A DNA stretch of 64,000 nt, taken from NCBI GenBank assembly GCA_008360975.2, contig CM039193.1, forward strand, positions 8,608,501 to 8,672,500, read 5' to 3'. The translations under genes were made by a program, and so were the position numbers. A model generated the notes under the pieces. It was not told the origin of the DNA. It did no database searches and saw only the letters and a list, made by a program, of their open reading frames with translations. Within the stretch, counting starts at the first letter, position 1. The number at the start of each line of letters is the position of its first letter. This document shows positions 12,101 to 23,026 of this stretch, in pieces. Origin of the DNA: Lichenostomus cassidix. Taxonomy: Eukaryota > Chordata > Aves > Passeriformes > Meliphagidae.

Positions 12101-14068
12101 ATGGGAAAGCTGTGTTCCACTTCCCTGTTCCTCTAAGGCCAAGGGAAGAGGCACAGCGCTTTGATAGCTCAGATCTCCCTGCTCAGAGGTGTGAGGTGTT
12201 AGGCAATGTGTTAAGGAATGGGCAGCTGCTCAGAAACAGATTATGAACCTCCAGGGGCTTAAAACTGGCTGCTCCAGGTATTTTATGAAATATGATTTTA
12301 TGAAAGCCCCTGCATCAACCTTAAGCCATCCTGTGGGATACACAGGCAAGGCTACGAGGCAGGGGCAGCCCAGTGTGTGTGCCTTGTTCCAGTCCTGTTT
12401 GTGACATCTTGCCTGTGGTTTCTCTCCAGTCTTTGATCCAGAACGACATTGACCTGCGAGATACTCGGAAAAACTGCGACAAGGGCAATTTGCGAGTGAA
12501 ACCTCAGCAAGGCACGGCTGTCTTCTGGTACAACTACCTGTCAGACGGAGAAGGTACAGGCTCGTTTCAAAACTGGGTTCTTGGGAGGGGTAGGACTGCA
12601 GGAGGTGACAGCCATCATCTCCTTGCTTCAACTGGGAGCTCAAAGAACAGCCAAAAAAGGGGTGGTAGCTGCCTGCTAGTGGGAACTGTAGAGACTTCTT
12701 GTCACCAGCTGGGTAGGAGCTTCCTGACTTTGAAAGGCCTTTGTTTACAGGCAGTAGGTCAGTGGCTCCTGATGCCTTTGGGGGACAGGACTAGCTAGCA
12801 AACAAAGACCTTGGCTGCACTCGCCATCGCCAGCTGCCTCCGATCCCGCTGTGCAAGCTGAAACTCCTGCTGAAACTTGGTCTGCAATTCAAAATGTGTC
12901 ACTGATGTGGTGTTGCCCAAAGGGTTGGGGAGGAGAGGTAGACAAAGGCACGGCCATCAGCTCTGCACCACAGGGACACATGGGCCACCCCATGCCATGC
13001 TTGGGGCCAATGCCTGCTTTGTAGCTGAGCCACAACCCCATGATGTTTCCTTGGGGCTGTTTTTGTCACGAAGCGCAGTGCAGTTTTCCCTGACAGGCTG
13101 GGGATTGACATGAATCTTCCCGGCTGCTGGTGAGTATGGCTCCAGAGGTTTTCCATGGCAGATTTCGAGCTGTGGTAGGAGGAAGGAGTGTTGCATCCCA
13201 GGTCTCCTGAGAGCAGCCTATGTTTCCATCTCTAGGAAATCACAGAGGAGGTCACAAGACCAGTGTTTGCGCTGTTGGGCGATAGTATCAAGACCATTGC
13301 TCTCCTGTGAGGAGAGCCCTGTTGTGTTTTTATGAGCAATTTGGTCCTAAATGGAAAGTGGCTGTTGATGCAAGCCTGCCACAGAAAAAATGATAGGATC
13401 TTTGTAAACGGGTCATTTAGAACTGCTGAAATGCAATCTCTGAAATGGTTGCAAGCCTCTGGTGGCAGCACCGCAAGAGTGGGGGTGGGGAGATCTAGTG
13501 GCAGCACCGATCTCTTCCATGCCACCCTTTCTTTTTTTGAAAAACAGTGGCTGTGATGTGGATTGTGAGAGCCACTTGTGCTGAGAGGAGACGTGGAGGC
13601 AGTGAGCATTTTGCACTCAGGGAGCTTGCCCTGATGAACTCCTTGTAGGCGCTAGAGTGAGATGTCACTAAGATGGAGAGGGATGCCAGGAGAACTCTGT
13701 AAGATGTATCTGAGCTCAACTCCAAGCAGGTACTGCGGGCTGGAGACATGGCGTTGGCATTTGCTGGCCATGTGTCCATGTGTGGCCTCTGCTGTGCCTG
13801 CCCTCCTTGCCACCACCTAACAGGTCTCTGCTCCGCAGGCTGGGTGGGGGAGCTGGACGACTTCGCCCTGCACGGGGGCTGCCTGGTCACCCAAGGCACC
13901 AAGTGGATCGCCAACAACTGGATCAATGTGGACCCCAACCGCCGGCGGCAGCAGCAGTTCCAGCAGGAGATGGAGCGCTTCGCGGGGGCTGAGGCGGGTG
14001 CCGGGGCCGGAGCCCCGGGCGAGTGGACAGTGGACAAGGGCTACAGCGGGGTGCACCTGGAGCTGTAG
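6192..14068 (+). CDS. P4HTM: Transmembrane prolyl 4-hydroxylase, coding exons 2-8 (first exon not found)
   Basis: Plus-strand exons: 6192-6382, 7412-7508, 9552-9714, 11328-11513, 11882-11972, 12430-12553, 13839-14068. They join in phase to about 360 residues ending LEL-stop, matching the human protein from about residue 146 to its end. Two EF-hand calcium loops are visible ([12 protein letters not shown] in the first listed exon; ADPDGNG then VLSLEEF across the next two). The 2-oxoglutarate/Fe(II) dioxygenase core shows the HxD iron ligands in [10 protein letters not shown], the distal His in HGGCLVT and a basic residue shortly after (TKWIANNW). P4HTM is an ER-membrane hydroxylase linked to HIF-alpha turnover. 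The first listed exon starts in phase 1, so an upstream coding exon must exist. Introns hold little beyond the items listed separately. Confidence 0.93.
8176..8229. promoter_or_regulatory. Cluster of homeodomain-type TAAT motifs in a P4HTM intron
   Basis: Within about 55 bp there is a 12-bp palindrome CTCTAATTAGAG (8176-8187), then CTCAATTAAG (about 8191-8200), then CCTAATCAAATTAAG (about 8215-8229). TAATTA and TAATCA are core homeodomain sites. The cluster is in the intron between the exons ending at 7508 and starting at 9552. Function as an enhancer is inference only. Confidence 0.3.
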
Positions 14069-14087
14069 TGCGGGGTGCTGCCCCGCG

Positions 14088-14138
14088 CACGTGACCTTTT
14101 CCCGCGCTGGGCGGAGGGGCGGGGCCGCGGGCCACGTG
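14088..14138. promoter_or_regulatory. Two CACGTG E-boxes in the P4HTM 3' UTR / WDR6 promoter
   Basis: Perfect CACGTG palindromes at 14088-14093 (context GCACGTGACC) and 14133-14138. They are in CpG-rich DNA between the P4HTM stop and the WDR6 start. The first resembles a USF/TFE-type site. Given their distance of about 170-220 bp from the WDR6 ATG, they more likely serve WDR6 than P4HTM. Confidence 0.45.
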
Positions 14139-14160
14139 CGCGGCGGGGCCGCGTCGCGCG

Positions 14161-14168
14161 CCAATAAA
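14161..14168 (+). terminator. P4HTM: P4HTM polyadenylation signal overlapping a CCAAT box
   Basis: The string CCAATAAA contains AATAAA (14163-14168), about 95 nt after the P4HTM stop codon and the only canonical signal before WDR6 begins. Its first five bases are also a CCAAT box (see the WDR6 promoter entry). The predicted P4HTM 3' UTR is therefore only about 110-120 nt. Confidence 0.75.
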
Positions 14169-14306
14169 GCGTAAGAGATGGGCAGGGCCTCCGCGTGCTC
14201 GGGGGGCGGGGCGGCGGGGCTGACCAATAGGCAGCGGGCGGGGCGGTGGCACGCGGGGCTCGGCCAATGAGCGCTGGGGGCAGCGACGGTGAGGAGTGCC
14301 GCCAAC
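14161..14306 (+). promoter_or_regulatory. WDR6: WDR6 CpG promoter with three CCAAT boxes
   Basis: CCAAT occurs at 14161-14165, 14224-14228 and 14264-14268, all in the same direction as WDR6 and upstream of its ATG at 14307. The DNA is CpG-dense and contains GGGGCGGGG-type GC boxes. Repeated same-strand CCAAT boxes plus GC boxes are typical of NF-Y/Sp1-driven housekeeping promoters. No TATA box is seen. Confidence 0.6.
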
Positions 14307-17300
14307 ATGGAGTCGGTGGCGCTGGTGGCGCCGGTGACGGCGCTGGAGTTCGTGGGGGACACGCTGTTGGCGGGTGAGCGCCGGGAGCGGGACGGGGTGG
14401 GGCGGGCGGCGGGATCAGCGGCGGCGGCTGACGTGGTGTCCCGCAGGTACGGGCCCGGAGGTGGTGGCGTTCCGGCTCAGCGGCAGCGGGCCAGCGGCGG
14501 CGGCCGGCCGGCGGAGTGTGCTGAGGGAGGCCAGCGTGCAGGGACTGCGGGCCGAGCCGGGCCCCGGGCCGGTGGCGCGAGTAGCGGTCTTTGGTGGGCG
14601 CTGGCTGGCCGTGCTGGCGGTGCGGCGCGGCGGAAAGGACGGCGGGCCGCGGCTGGCGGCGTGCGGCGGCGGGGTCGCGCGGGAGCTCGGGACGCGGGTG
14701 TGGGAGGTGCGGTGGGCGACGGGTGGGCGGCTGGCGCTGGCGCTGGGCGGCGGGACCGTGGCGCTCTACGAGTGGCGGAGTGGGGGGCGCTGGCTGCGGC
14801 GGGCGAGCTGTGGCGGGGCCGGGGCGCTACGGTGCGCCGTGCTGGCGGGAGCGGGCTGGGAGCGGCTAGCGCTGGCGGCCGGCACGGCGACGGGCACCGT
14901 GGTGATGTGGAGGGCGGCGGCGGCCAAGGCCCCGCAACGGCAGCTGCGCGGGCACCGGGGCGCGGTGCTGGCGCTCCGCTACGCGGCTTCGCGGGGACTG
15001 CTCGCCTCCGCATCCGAGGACCGCAGCGTGCGGCTCTGGGCCGTGGGTGAGTTGGGCGGCGGGGACGGGGCTGGGGCCGGGGCCGGCGCTTGCCTGCTGG
15101 TGTGCTACGGGCATGGGGCGCGAGTGGCCGCCGTGGTGCTGCGGGGTCCGCTCCCGGTCAGCGCCGGAGAGGACGGCGCCTGCCTGGAGTGGGGCGGCGG
15201 TGGCGGCGTGCGGCAGGCGCGACGTGGACACCGAGGGGCCCTGCGCGCCCTGGCTCTGCGCCCCGCCGGCGGCTACCTGGCCACGGGCGGCGACGACGGC
15301 GGAGTCCGGCTCTGGCGACCCCTGCGTGTGGACCCGGAGGCAGCCCCGGCGGTTGCAGCGCTGGGGGCTCCGGAGCGGCCGAGGGCCGTGCTGCTGGCGG
15401 GGCCGCGGCGGGTGCTGGTGCTGGGCGAAGCGGGCGGGCTGGCGGCGTTCGAGGCGGCTCAGGGGCGCTGGGCGCCGGTGCTGCCCCCCGCAGCCGGCGG
15501 GCCCCGCGCCGTACTGGCAGCCGCCCCGCTACCCGGCGGGGACGAAGCGCTCTGCGCCCTGGCCAGCGGCGACGGGCGCCTCCTTCTTTTCGCCCTAAGC
15601 CACCCCGGGGCCGCCGCTAAGCTCAGGCTGTTCGAGGGGGCCGTGCACGGGCTGAGCTGGGCCCCCCGCCCCGGGCTGCCCCCTGCCACCTCTGCTGCTC
15701 TTCTGGCCTCCGGACCCGACGGCGAGATGCTCTGGCTCGATGTCACACACCGCCCCGGGCAGACACCCTGGGTGCAGCTCATGGGTCGGTACCTGCTGCC
15801 CCCCTGCAAGCAGCGTTGGCATACCTGTGCCACCTTCCTGCCCCAGGAAGAGCTCCTGGTCTGCGGAGACCGCCGGGGCTCCGTCCTCCTTTTCCCTTGC
15901 AGCAGCTCCTCGGGATGGGCTGCAGAAAGCACCAGCCTCGCCAATGGTGGCACTGATCTGGTTGTTGAGGACTCCAGCAGTGAGTTGGAGCTCCCTTGCT
16001 TGTCGCACAAAGGGGCTCTTCCTCTTGAGTCCCCACTGTCAGTGCTTTATGGACTCCACGGGAAGACAGGGGTTACCTCCGTGACCATCCACAGGGGATT
16101 CATTTACAGCACTGGCCGGGACGGTGTGTACCGCCAGCTCCGCCTGCGGGACCAGCAGCTGGAGGTCCTGTGGAAGCACAGGCCCTGCAAAGGGCTGCAG
16201 TGGATTGAGGAGCTGCGCTTCACCCCAGACGGGGACCTGCTTGTGCTGGGCTTTCACGCTGACAACTTTGTGGTGTGGAGCAGCAGGACCAGCGAGAACC
16301 TCCACTGCATCCCCTGTGGGGGTGGGCATCGCTCCTGGAGCTACTGCAGCAGCCCCTCTGCCGAGGTGTTCGCCTTTATCAAGTCTGGCGATGTGATGCT
16401 GTACCACCGCAAGGGCAAGCCCTGCGAGCAGCAGGTGCTGCTGGCATCCCTGCACGGGCGGGAGATCACCTGTGTGCGGCGTCTGGGGGCTGTGGATGTG
16501 CCTGGCCATGCCACCCTTAACGTGTTTGTCACCGGCAGCGAGGACACCACGGCCTGCGTCCTGGTGCTCAGTGAGCACTCTTGGGAAGCTGTGCCCCTTG
16601 CCCGCCTCAGTGACCACATTTCCAGTGTGAGGACGCTGGCATTCGCCATGGGACCTGGAGATGAGGGCTTTGGTGATGAGGGCTTGTCTGCCCTGCTCTT
16701 CTCTGCAGGCGGCCGGGCGCAGATTGAGTGCTACCGGCTGCTGTGCACTGGGGACATAGCGTCCGAGAGTGCTGTGGCCTGCCAAGTCATCCATGTGGCC
16801 TCCCACCGGCTGGACGAGCATTGGGAGCGGAAGAAGAACAGGCACAAGCTTGTCAAGATGGACCCAGAGACGAGGTGATGCTCAGGGACTACCCGAGGCA
16901 GGGTTAGTAGTGGCCACAGTGTGGGAGGGTGCTGGAAACTGCGTGAGCCTCCACTGGAATACCTGCTCTGTGCCAGCTGCTGGCTCAGCAGAGGCAGACA
17001 GGACTGGTGTGGTTTCATGTGTGATTCTTGGTGTACAGTGCCCTGTGGGCCTCAAGGGCCTTTTGAGGTTAGGGAAAGGCTCAGGGCTGCTCTCCTGGGC
17101 CGCCCACCTCCCTGGGGCCACAGAGGTATTAGTGTCTTGTCTTTGCTCTAGGTACATGTCCCTATCAGTTGTGCCTGGAACCAGCAGCAAGCAGCTGCCA
17201 ACACCCTGGAAGTTCCTGGCTGCTGCCTGCAGCGATGGATCGGTCCGGTGAGGAGCCATCATGGGGCCTGACAGGGAGAATGGAGCTGGTGATGGCCACA

Positions 17301-18435
17301 GAGCAAGCTCCACACAGGAGGCTGCAGCCATGGATGTGGCCTGCTCTGAGTGGGGCATAGCACAGTGTGTGGAGGGAAACGGGGCAGTGGTGCCAGGAGC
17401 TCTTATTTTCCCACAGCCAACTGCCCTCTGCTCCGTCACAGGATCTTTGGGCTGCTGGAGGCTTCTCGGAAGTTGGTGCTGGTGGCAGAGTCATTTCACC
17501 ATCAGCGCTGTGTGCTGAAGGTGGAGGCATTCCTGCACACACAGGCAGGAGGGGAGAGGTGAGCCCCTAATGCTGGGCTGCAACTGATTTGCTCTGGGAG
17601 AAATGTTTATCCTCCCAGGGATGGCAGCTCAGCAGGCAGAGGGAAGGGAGCAATCAGCCCATGGGGGCTGTTCTGCCGCTTCTGCGGATCTCAGTGGGGA
17701 TGCTCAGGGCTGCAGCCAGAGACTCCCTCTACACCTCCCTCTAGGAGGCACCTCCTGTGCAGTGCAGCCACCGACGGCAGCGTTGCCTTCTGGGACATCA
17801 CTGGCACCATCGTGGATGCAGCAGATGCCCTGCACCAAGCAGAGGGAGGGATGCAGCCCCTAGGTGGGTGCCGCTTGCCAGCTGCTCCCCTGCTCCCTCC
17901 AACCAAGGTGAGCATTGGTCTCCTGACTAAGCCTGTTTTCCCAGCTCTGGACGCCCCACTGGTCACTGTCATGGCCCACAGCTGCGGCGTGAACAGCCTC
18001 CACATCCGTGAGACACCTGAGGGACAGTACCTGGTGGCCAGTGGCAGCGATGATGGCTCCATCCATGTCTGCCGGCTGGAGGTGGCCCCGGGCAGGGGTG
18101 AGGCTGCAGCGGGGACCTGCCTGCAGGTCCTGGAGCGGGTGTCCAGGCCCTGTGCCCATGCTGCACACGTGACAGGGATCCGAGTGCTGCGACCAGATCT
18201 GCTGCTCTCTGCCTCAGTGGACCAGCGCCTGACGCTGTGGAACCACCACCAGGGCGAGCTGGTCCCCCTCAGCACCACCTTCTTCCATGTGCCTGACCTG
18301 GCTGAGCTGGACTGCTGGGAGGTGGTGGAGGCTGGGGGTGAGCTGCGATACTACTGCGTGCTCTGTGGGCAGGGCCTGGAGATGCTGTGCGGTACAGCCC
18401 CCTCCAACCCCCCTCCACAAGAGGCTTCCCAGTAA
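14307..18435 (+). CDS. WDR6: WD repeat-containing protein 6 (tRNA 2'-O-methylation cofactor)
   Basis: Plus-strand exons: 14307-14373, 14447-16874, 17152-17247, 17442-17558, 17745-17863, 17945-18435, joining in phase to about 1105 residues (human 1121). Start MESVALVAP; WD-repeat signatures include LLASASEDRSVRLWAV, LATGGDDGGVRLW, LVASGSDDGSIHV and LLSASVDQRLTLWN. Long blocks match the family (PPCKQRWHTC, CGDRRGSVLLFP, CGGGHRSW, LDEHWERKKNRH, CAHAAHVTG). WDR6 is the scaffold partner of FTSJ1 in 2'-O-methylation of the tRNA wobble base. The 81-nt gap 17864-17944 is an open, in-frame intron; splicing it out restores the match just before AHSCGVN. The 5' half of exon 2 is extremely GC-rich, adding Ala/Gly/Arg and a short Gly-Ala run. 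Intron 1 is only 73 nt. Confidence 0.95.
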
Positions 18436-19565
18436 TGTGGCAGCTGTGTGACACATCCTGGTCCCTGCCTGCATTAGGAGGGCACCCTGCACTTGGGCTC
18501 TGCCCATCACTGTGGTCCCTGCCTGCAGCCTGCACACTGATGTGTGCTATCCTGAGGGGACAGGCATGCTTGGCTCCTTTAGGGGCAGCATAGCTCAAGA
18601 CTGGTGGTGTCAAGGAAGAAGGCAGATGTGACCCCACGTGGCTCCCCAGGGAGTAAAGAAGTGGGGTTGTCAGTCTCCCCTGCCCAGGAGAAGCTCCTTC
18701 TTCCCAAGCTGTGAAGGACCTGTGTCTGGTCTTTCCAGCCCTGGTCTCAGAGAGGAACCTTACTTGGGAGGGCACCGAAGACACAGCCTGGCCCTCGTAG
18801 CTTGAGAGCAGCAGGGGCCCAGGAAGGGTCAGGCCCAGGTGTGACACATGGCGGGCTGCAGGAGGCATTCCCTTGTCTGCCCTCGGACAGAGCTCTGTGT
18901 GACAGCCCTGACCCTGCAGTGCTGAGGATGGTGCTGAAATGCACAGGGACACTGATCCTCCACAGCAGCACCCTGTGGGGTGAGGGATGGCTGCCCAAAA
19001 ATGCCTCCCGCTCTCAGGCCAAGTGGCTGTTCCTGTGCAGCAGCAGGATCCAGGACAATCAGAGCAAAAGAAGAACAACCAACCTTGAGGTCAGACACAC
19101 AAGAGCGTTTGTCCAGCAACAAGTGTATTGGACCCCAGTACTGGGGCCTGGCTCAGAGCCCAAGAGGAGCCTGGAGCCTCAGGAGCTCCCTGCCAGCACG
19201 GAGCAACCTTCAATAAACAATTTTGAGGGAAGTGAAGTTGGTGTCTGGCTTTGTGGTGACTGGTCCCTGGTGCCACCTCCCCAGTACTCCCAGCCCAGCT
19301 TCTGGGGTGCCACAGGAGACCTTTTCCCTTCTGCTGGTGTGGATGTGGAGGGGCACCCACATCCCACACTGGACACAGCCGCAGGGGGACCAAGCCCCAA
19401 ACACCACGAGCCATGGGAGGGGAAGCACCTATGTAGGGCTGAATTGTGCCCTGCCTGGTGCTGGGGCAGCCCCTGGCCATGTCAGGAGAACAATGCCCAG
19501 TTCTCCCACACACAGGGTGGTGTACAAGTGACTGTCAAACCTTGGCACAGTTCTTCAGGGGTGGC
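18436..19565. other. Convergent 3' ends of WDR6 and DALRD3
   Basis: This holds the WDR6 3' UTR, ending near the plus-strand AATAAA at 19212-19217 (776 nt after the stop), and the DALRD3 3' UTR entering from the right. I found no AATAAA or ATTAAA for DALRD3 on the minus strand here, so it may use a variant signal. Open frames seen on both strands have no recognisable protein content. Confidence 0.5.
19212..19217 (+). terminator. WDR6: WDR6 polyadenylation signal (AATAAA)
   Basis: AATAAA in the context TTCAATAAACAATT, 776 nt after the WDR6 stop and the only canonical plus-strand signal before DALRD3 coding sequence begins at 19566. About 350 bp separates it from the DALRD3 stop, so the two transcripts could overlap tail to tail. 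Confidence 0.6.
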
Positions 19566-22500
19566 TCAGATCTGGCTCAGAGGAGGGAGGTGCAGAGTTG
19601 CCAGTGCACTGTGGAACACATCCCTTACTGCTCCCAGTAGCCGGAGGCGGGCAAACATCTGGTCAAAGAGGTGAGGGAATGGTTCCTGCAGGAAGAAAGG
19701 CAGCAAGTTGGGTTTGGTGGCCAGACTGCCCCTCAACAGGCGGGCCCTACAGCCACTGTTGCCTCTGCACCCTTGGAGGCTGAGGCAGGAGACATCACAC
19801 TGCCACCATTCCACACAGGGCTGCCCCAGAAGTGCAGTGCAGCCCCAAAAGGATGGCAGGGCCACGAGGCAACTTCCAACTCACCCCCAGGACGTGCACC
19901 CGGTTGTAGTAGGAGCTGAAATCCATGCTGAGCTGGATCAGAAACTTGCACACCTGCCAGGCAGAGACATTCTGATGGCACAGTAAATTCTGGCTGGTCT
20001 TGGGCCCTTACCCACCCCAAGCACAGCAGAACAGCCCCAGGGGCGTAGCAGTCTATTCTGTCAGCACCAGCTGTGTTGCTCACTGGTGGGCAGCACCTGC
20101 TGGTATGGAGCTTTGCCCTGGGCTGGGACTGCTGAAGCAGCACCCATGGGTGCTATGGCATGTGGCACTTACTGTCTCTGTGTTGGCAGTGATCCGGATC
20201 CCCTTGGAGGGTGGGGGCAGCTGTGCTGCCTGCTGCAGGACTTCAGGGAAGGGCAGGAGATAGTTGAAGAGCAGGAGCCATTCGCCCTGTGAAGGGATTA
20301 CCTGTTTCAGTGTAAGAGCCTCTTGGGCCAGTAGCATCCATCACCAGAGCTGTGGGTGCACAGATCCCCCCATTCCTCCTCTCAGCACTCACCTCTTCTC
20401 GGAGGCAGGAGAAGTTGAGTTCAGACACTGGTGGCAGAGGTGGGTACATGCCTGGAAAGCAGAGAGACTACTGTGCCCAAAGAAGCCCCTGTAGCTCCAG
20501 GAGTGGCTGTCAGAGGAGGGTGGGGAAGCTGTTGCTCACCCTGCTCCACAGCTCGCTGGAAGGTGTCAAAGAGTGTGGCCAGACGGGCACAGTTGTACAT
20601 CACAAAGGCACCACTCTTTGTTCCCTTTGTGGAGATGCTGTTGTTCTCCAGGTCCAGGGTGATCTGATGGCAGGGAGGAGTCACAGTCCAGGCTGCTGAG
20701 CACAGATCCACTCAGCTGTTCCCATAGCCTGCCAGCCCTGGCTCTATGGAAGCTGCTGTCCTACCTGACTCCGGTGAGCAGTGCTCAGCATTTCAAACCT
20801 GATGGCAGCCACTGTCAGGGTATCAATCACCTCTGTCCAGGCCTCATCTGTGGAGAATGTAAGTGCCATCATGCACAGCTTGCTCCATTCCCATGTACTG
20901 ACACCCCCAGCACCCAGGCAGGACAGCCCTGCCACGCCAGGTACTCCAGCAGGAGCTCCAGACCACACCGCCGGCCCTGGCTGCCATCAGAAGGAGTTGC
21001 TCTATGCCTGTGCCCTGGATGTTCAGATGCCTCCCCAAACAAGGGCAGCACCTGGCTCAGCCCTGGAGGGCAGAAGGAACACCCTGCAGGGGGGCAGTCC
21101 CCACTGGCTGTGGACTCATGGGAGCAGTGGAAAGGGATGGAACAGCATCCATGCATGTAGCCCCAGAGCCACTCACCTTGTGCAAGCTCCCCATACTTTA
21201 TCACGGAGGCTTCATACATCTGGCGCTTTCGAAGCCTGGGAGAAACACAGACACTCAGAGACACCACTGTGGGCTGAGCTGGCCTATGGGGAGCCTTGGC
21301 AGGAGAGAGAGCAGCAGGTGCCTTGCACACCAACTTACTGGAAGTACTGGTCTGCCCCAATGGCTGATGAGGGGTTGGTCACCTTCACTGGCCCACAGAC
21401 AAGGTGCTTCTGAAAGGCAGAGGAGAGGCTGAGGCTGGGAGCTGAGTGAAATCCAGCCCTGTTCCAAACCTAGTCCTGAGTCAAGGATGGATGCTGGGGG
21501 CCACACTGAGGAGGGTCAGAGGTTGCTCACCTGCAAAGCTGTGTGGGCTCCTGCATCCAAAATCCTCCAGAGCACATCCAGCTGCTGCTGCTGGAATTCC
21601 TCCTCACAGTTCACCACATGCACGATGCTGCAGCAACTGCTCTGGCCTTCGGCCTGCAGCAGAGCACAACAGAGAACTCAATCCCATTTCCTGGCACAAA
21701 GGAAGGACACTTGGGAAGTGAGAGGTGGGCAGTGCCATGGGGTCACTCACTGGGCACTGCAGAACAGCTTCCTGCAGCTCAGCCAGGGACTGCAGCGTCC
21801 CCTCTGTCACTGCAAGAAAAAGTGACATACAGTGGACACGGGGCTCTCCACGCCCTGAAATCCCACACCATCAGATCTGCCCCAGGCTCAAACCATACTG
21901 AAGGGGAATAAGAGGGGAAAGCAATACCTGTGTGTCCAACCCCCCCTTATTTTTGTTAAGAAACAACTGAAATAAAAAGGAAACAGGCCTGTTTACACCC
22001 ATTCACCCCCCACTGCCACACCTCAGCTGCCGTACATGTGAGGCTCACCAAGAAGCACATCTAGATTGGGATCGTAGCCCACCAAGCCCTGCTGCTCCAC
22101 GAAGCTCTTCAGGTGCACCTTAAAGATGACACCCTCGGCTGTGCCCGGTCCCTGCTCACAGGCTGTGGCACAGGGGCACCGGCCCAGCGCTGCCTTCAAG
22201 GCCGAGACGGCGTCAGGGAGGGACGAGCCACCGGAGCCGGAGGGCCAGTCGATGCGGAGCTGCCGCAGGACCTCCCATCTCCTCTCCTGGTTGAGGGCAG
22301 GTACCAGGCAGACGCCCACCCTGCGAGAGAGAGCGATGTAGGCGCTGGGAGCGGCGGGCGCTGTGGCGCGGGGCCGGGAGCAGGACAGCACGGAGGCACA
22401 CTCACCCTTGGGCGCGCAGCAGCTGGGCCAGATGGTCGGCCAGCAGCACGGAGCGGAGGTGGCGGGGCCGCAGGGCAGCGGGGCCGCGCAGGGCCGGGCA

Positions 22501-22953
22501 GTGCAGCACCACACAGCCCGTCCGCGCCGCCGCCACGGAAGGGTCCGGGCCGGGCAGAGGTCCCAGCAGACGCCGGAAGGCCTCAGGGCGCCGCACCTGC
22601 ACCGCCAGTCCCGCCGGAGTCTGCCGGCAAACCTGCAGCGGCAGCACTGCCGGGCCCCGCAGCGACGGCACCGCCGACACGGCCTCGGGGGGCACCTGCA
22701 GGCGGAACGTGAGGGCTTCCATCAGACACTCCCCGCAAATCCCCGCTCTCCACCGAGGCCTGCCCGCTCCGCCGTAGCCTACCTGCCCGCCGGGAAAGGC
22801 GGCGCTCAGCGCGGCCCGCGGCGCCAGGAAATCCCGGTGGCGCAGGTTGCGGGCGCCGCTCTCCTTCACCCAGAGCGCAGCGGGCCGGCCCAGCGCCCCG
22901 TTCAGCGCCTGCAGCGTCGCCGCCACCCCCGGGCGGCCCTCGCCCGTCTCCAT
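19566..22953 (-). CDS. DALRD3: DALR anticodon-binding domain-containing protein 3
   Basis: Minus-strand exons: 22783-22953, 22406-22695, 22049-22320, 21751-21809, 21531-21653, 21339-21409, 21177-21235, 20765-20847, 20540-20663, 20393-20451, 20173-20286, 19885-19953, 19566-19685. All borders are GT/AG and phases close to give 537 residues (human 543). Recognised blocks: [88 protein letters not shown], and the DALR domain end ([32 protein letters not shown]). The family resembles an arginyl-tRNA synthetase C-terminal half without the catalytic HIGH/KMSKS core. It is known to bind arginine tRNAs and guide METTL2 for 3-methylcytosine at position 32. The ATG sits in CCATGG. Human DALRD3 hosts mir-191/425; here those hairpins lie upstream of this start. 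Confidence 0.95.
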
Positions 22954-23000
22954 GGGAGCCCGGCCGCCACTTCCGCTGCCGCGCCGGAAGTGACATCAGA
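22954..23000 (-). promoter_or_regulatory. DALRD3: DALRD3 proximal promoter with paired ETS sites
   Basis: Immediately upstream of the DALRD3 ATG are two ETS-type cores: CACTTCCG (about 22968-22975) and CCGGAAGTGACATCA (about 22984-22998). The second joins an ETS core to a CRE-like half (TGACATCA). No splice acceptor is visible between these and the ATG, so this looks like a genuine TATA-less start region rather than an internal exon. Confidence 0.5.
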
Positions 23001-23026
23001 GCCTCGCCCTCCCCGTTCCCGCCGCT

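Noticed and set aside
14289..15050. Plus-strand open frame of 253 codons starting just upstream of WDR6
   Set aside because: It contains WDR6 exon 1 but reads through the 73-nt first intron into the wrong frame of exon 2.
18802..19674. Plus-strand open frame of 290 codons between WDR6 and DALRD3
   Set aside because: No recognisable protein. It covers the WDR6 3' UTR and its poly(A) signal and overlaps the last DALRD3 exon in antisense.
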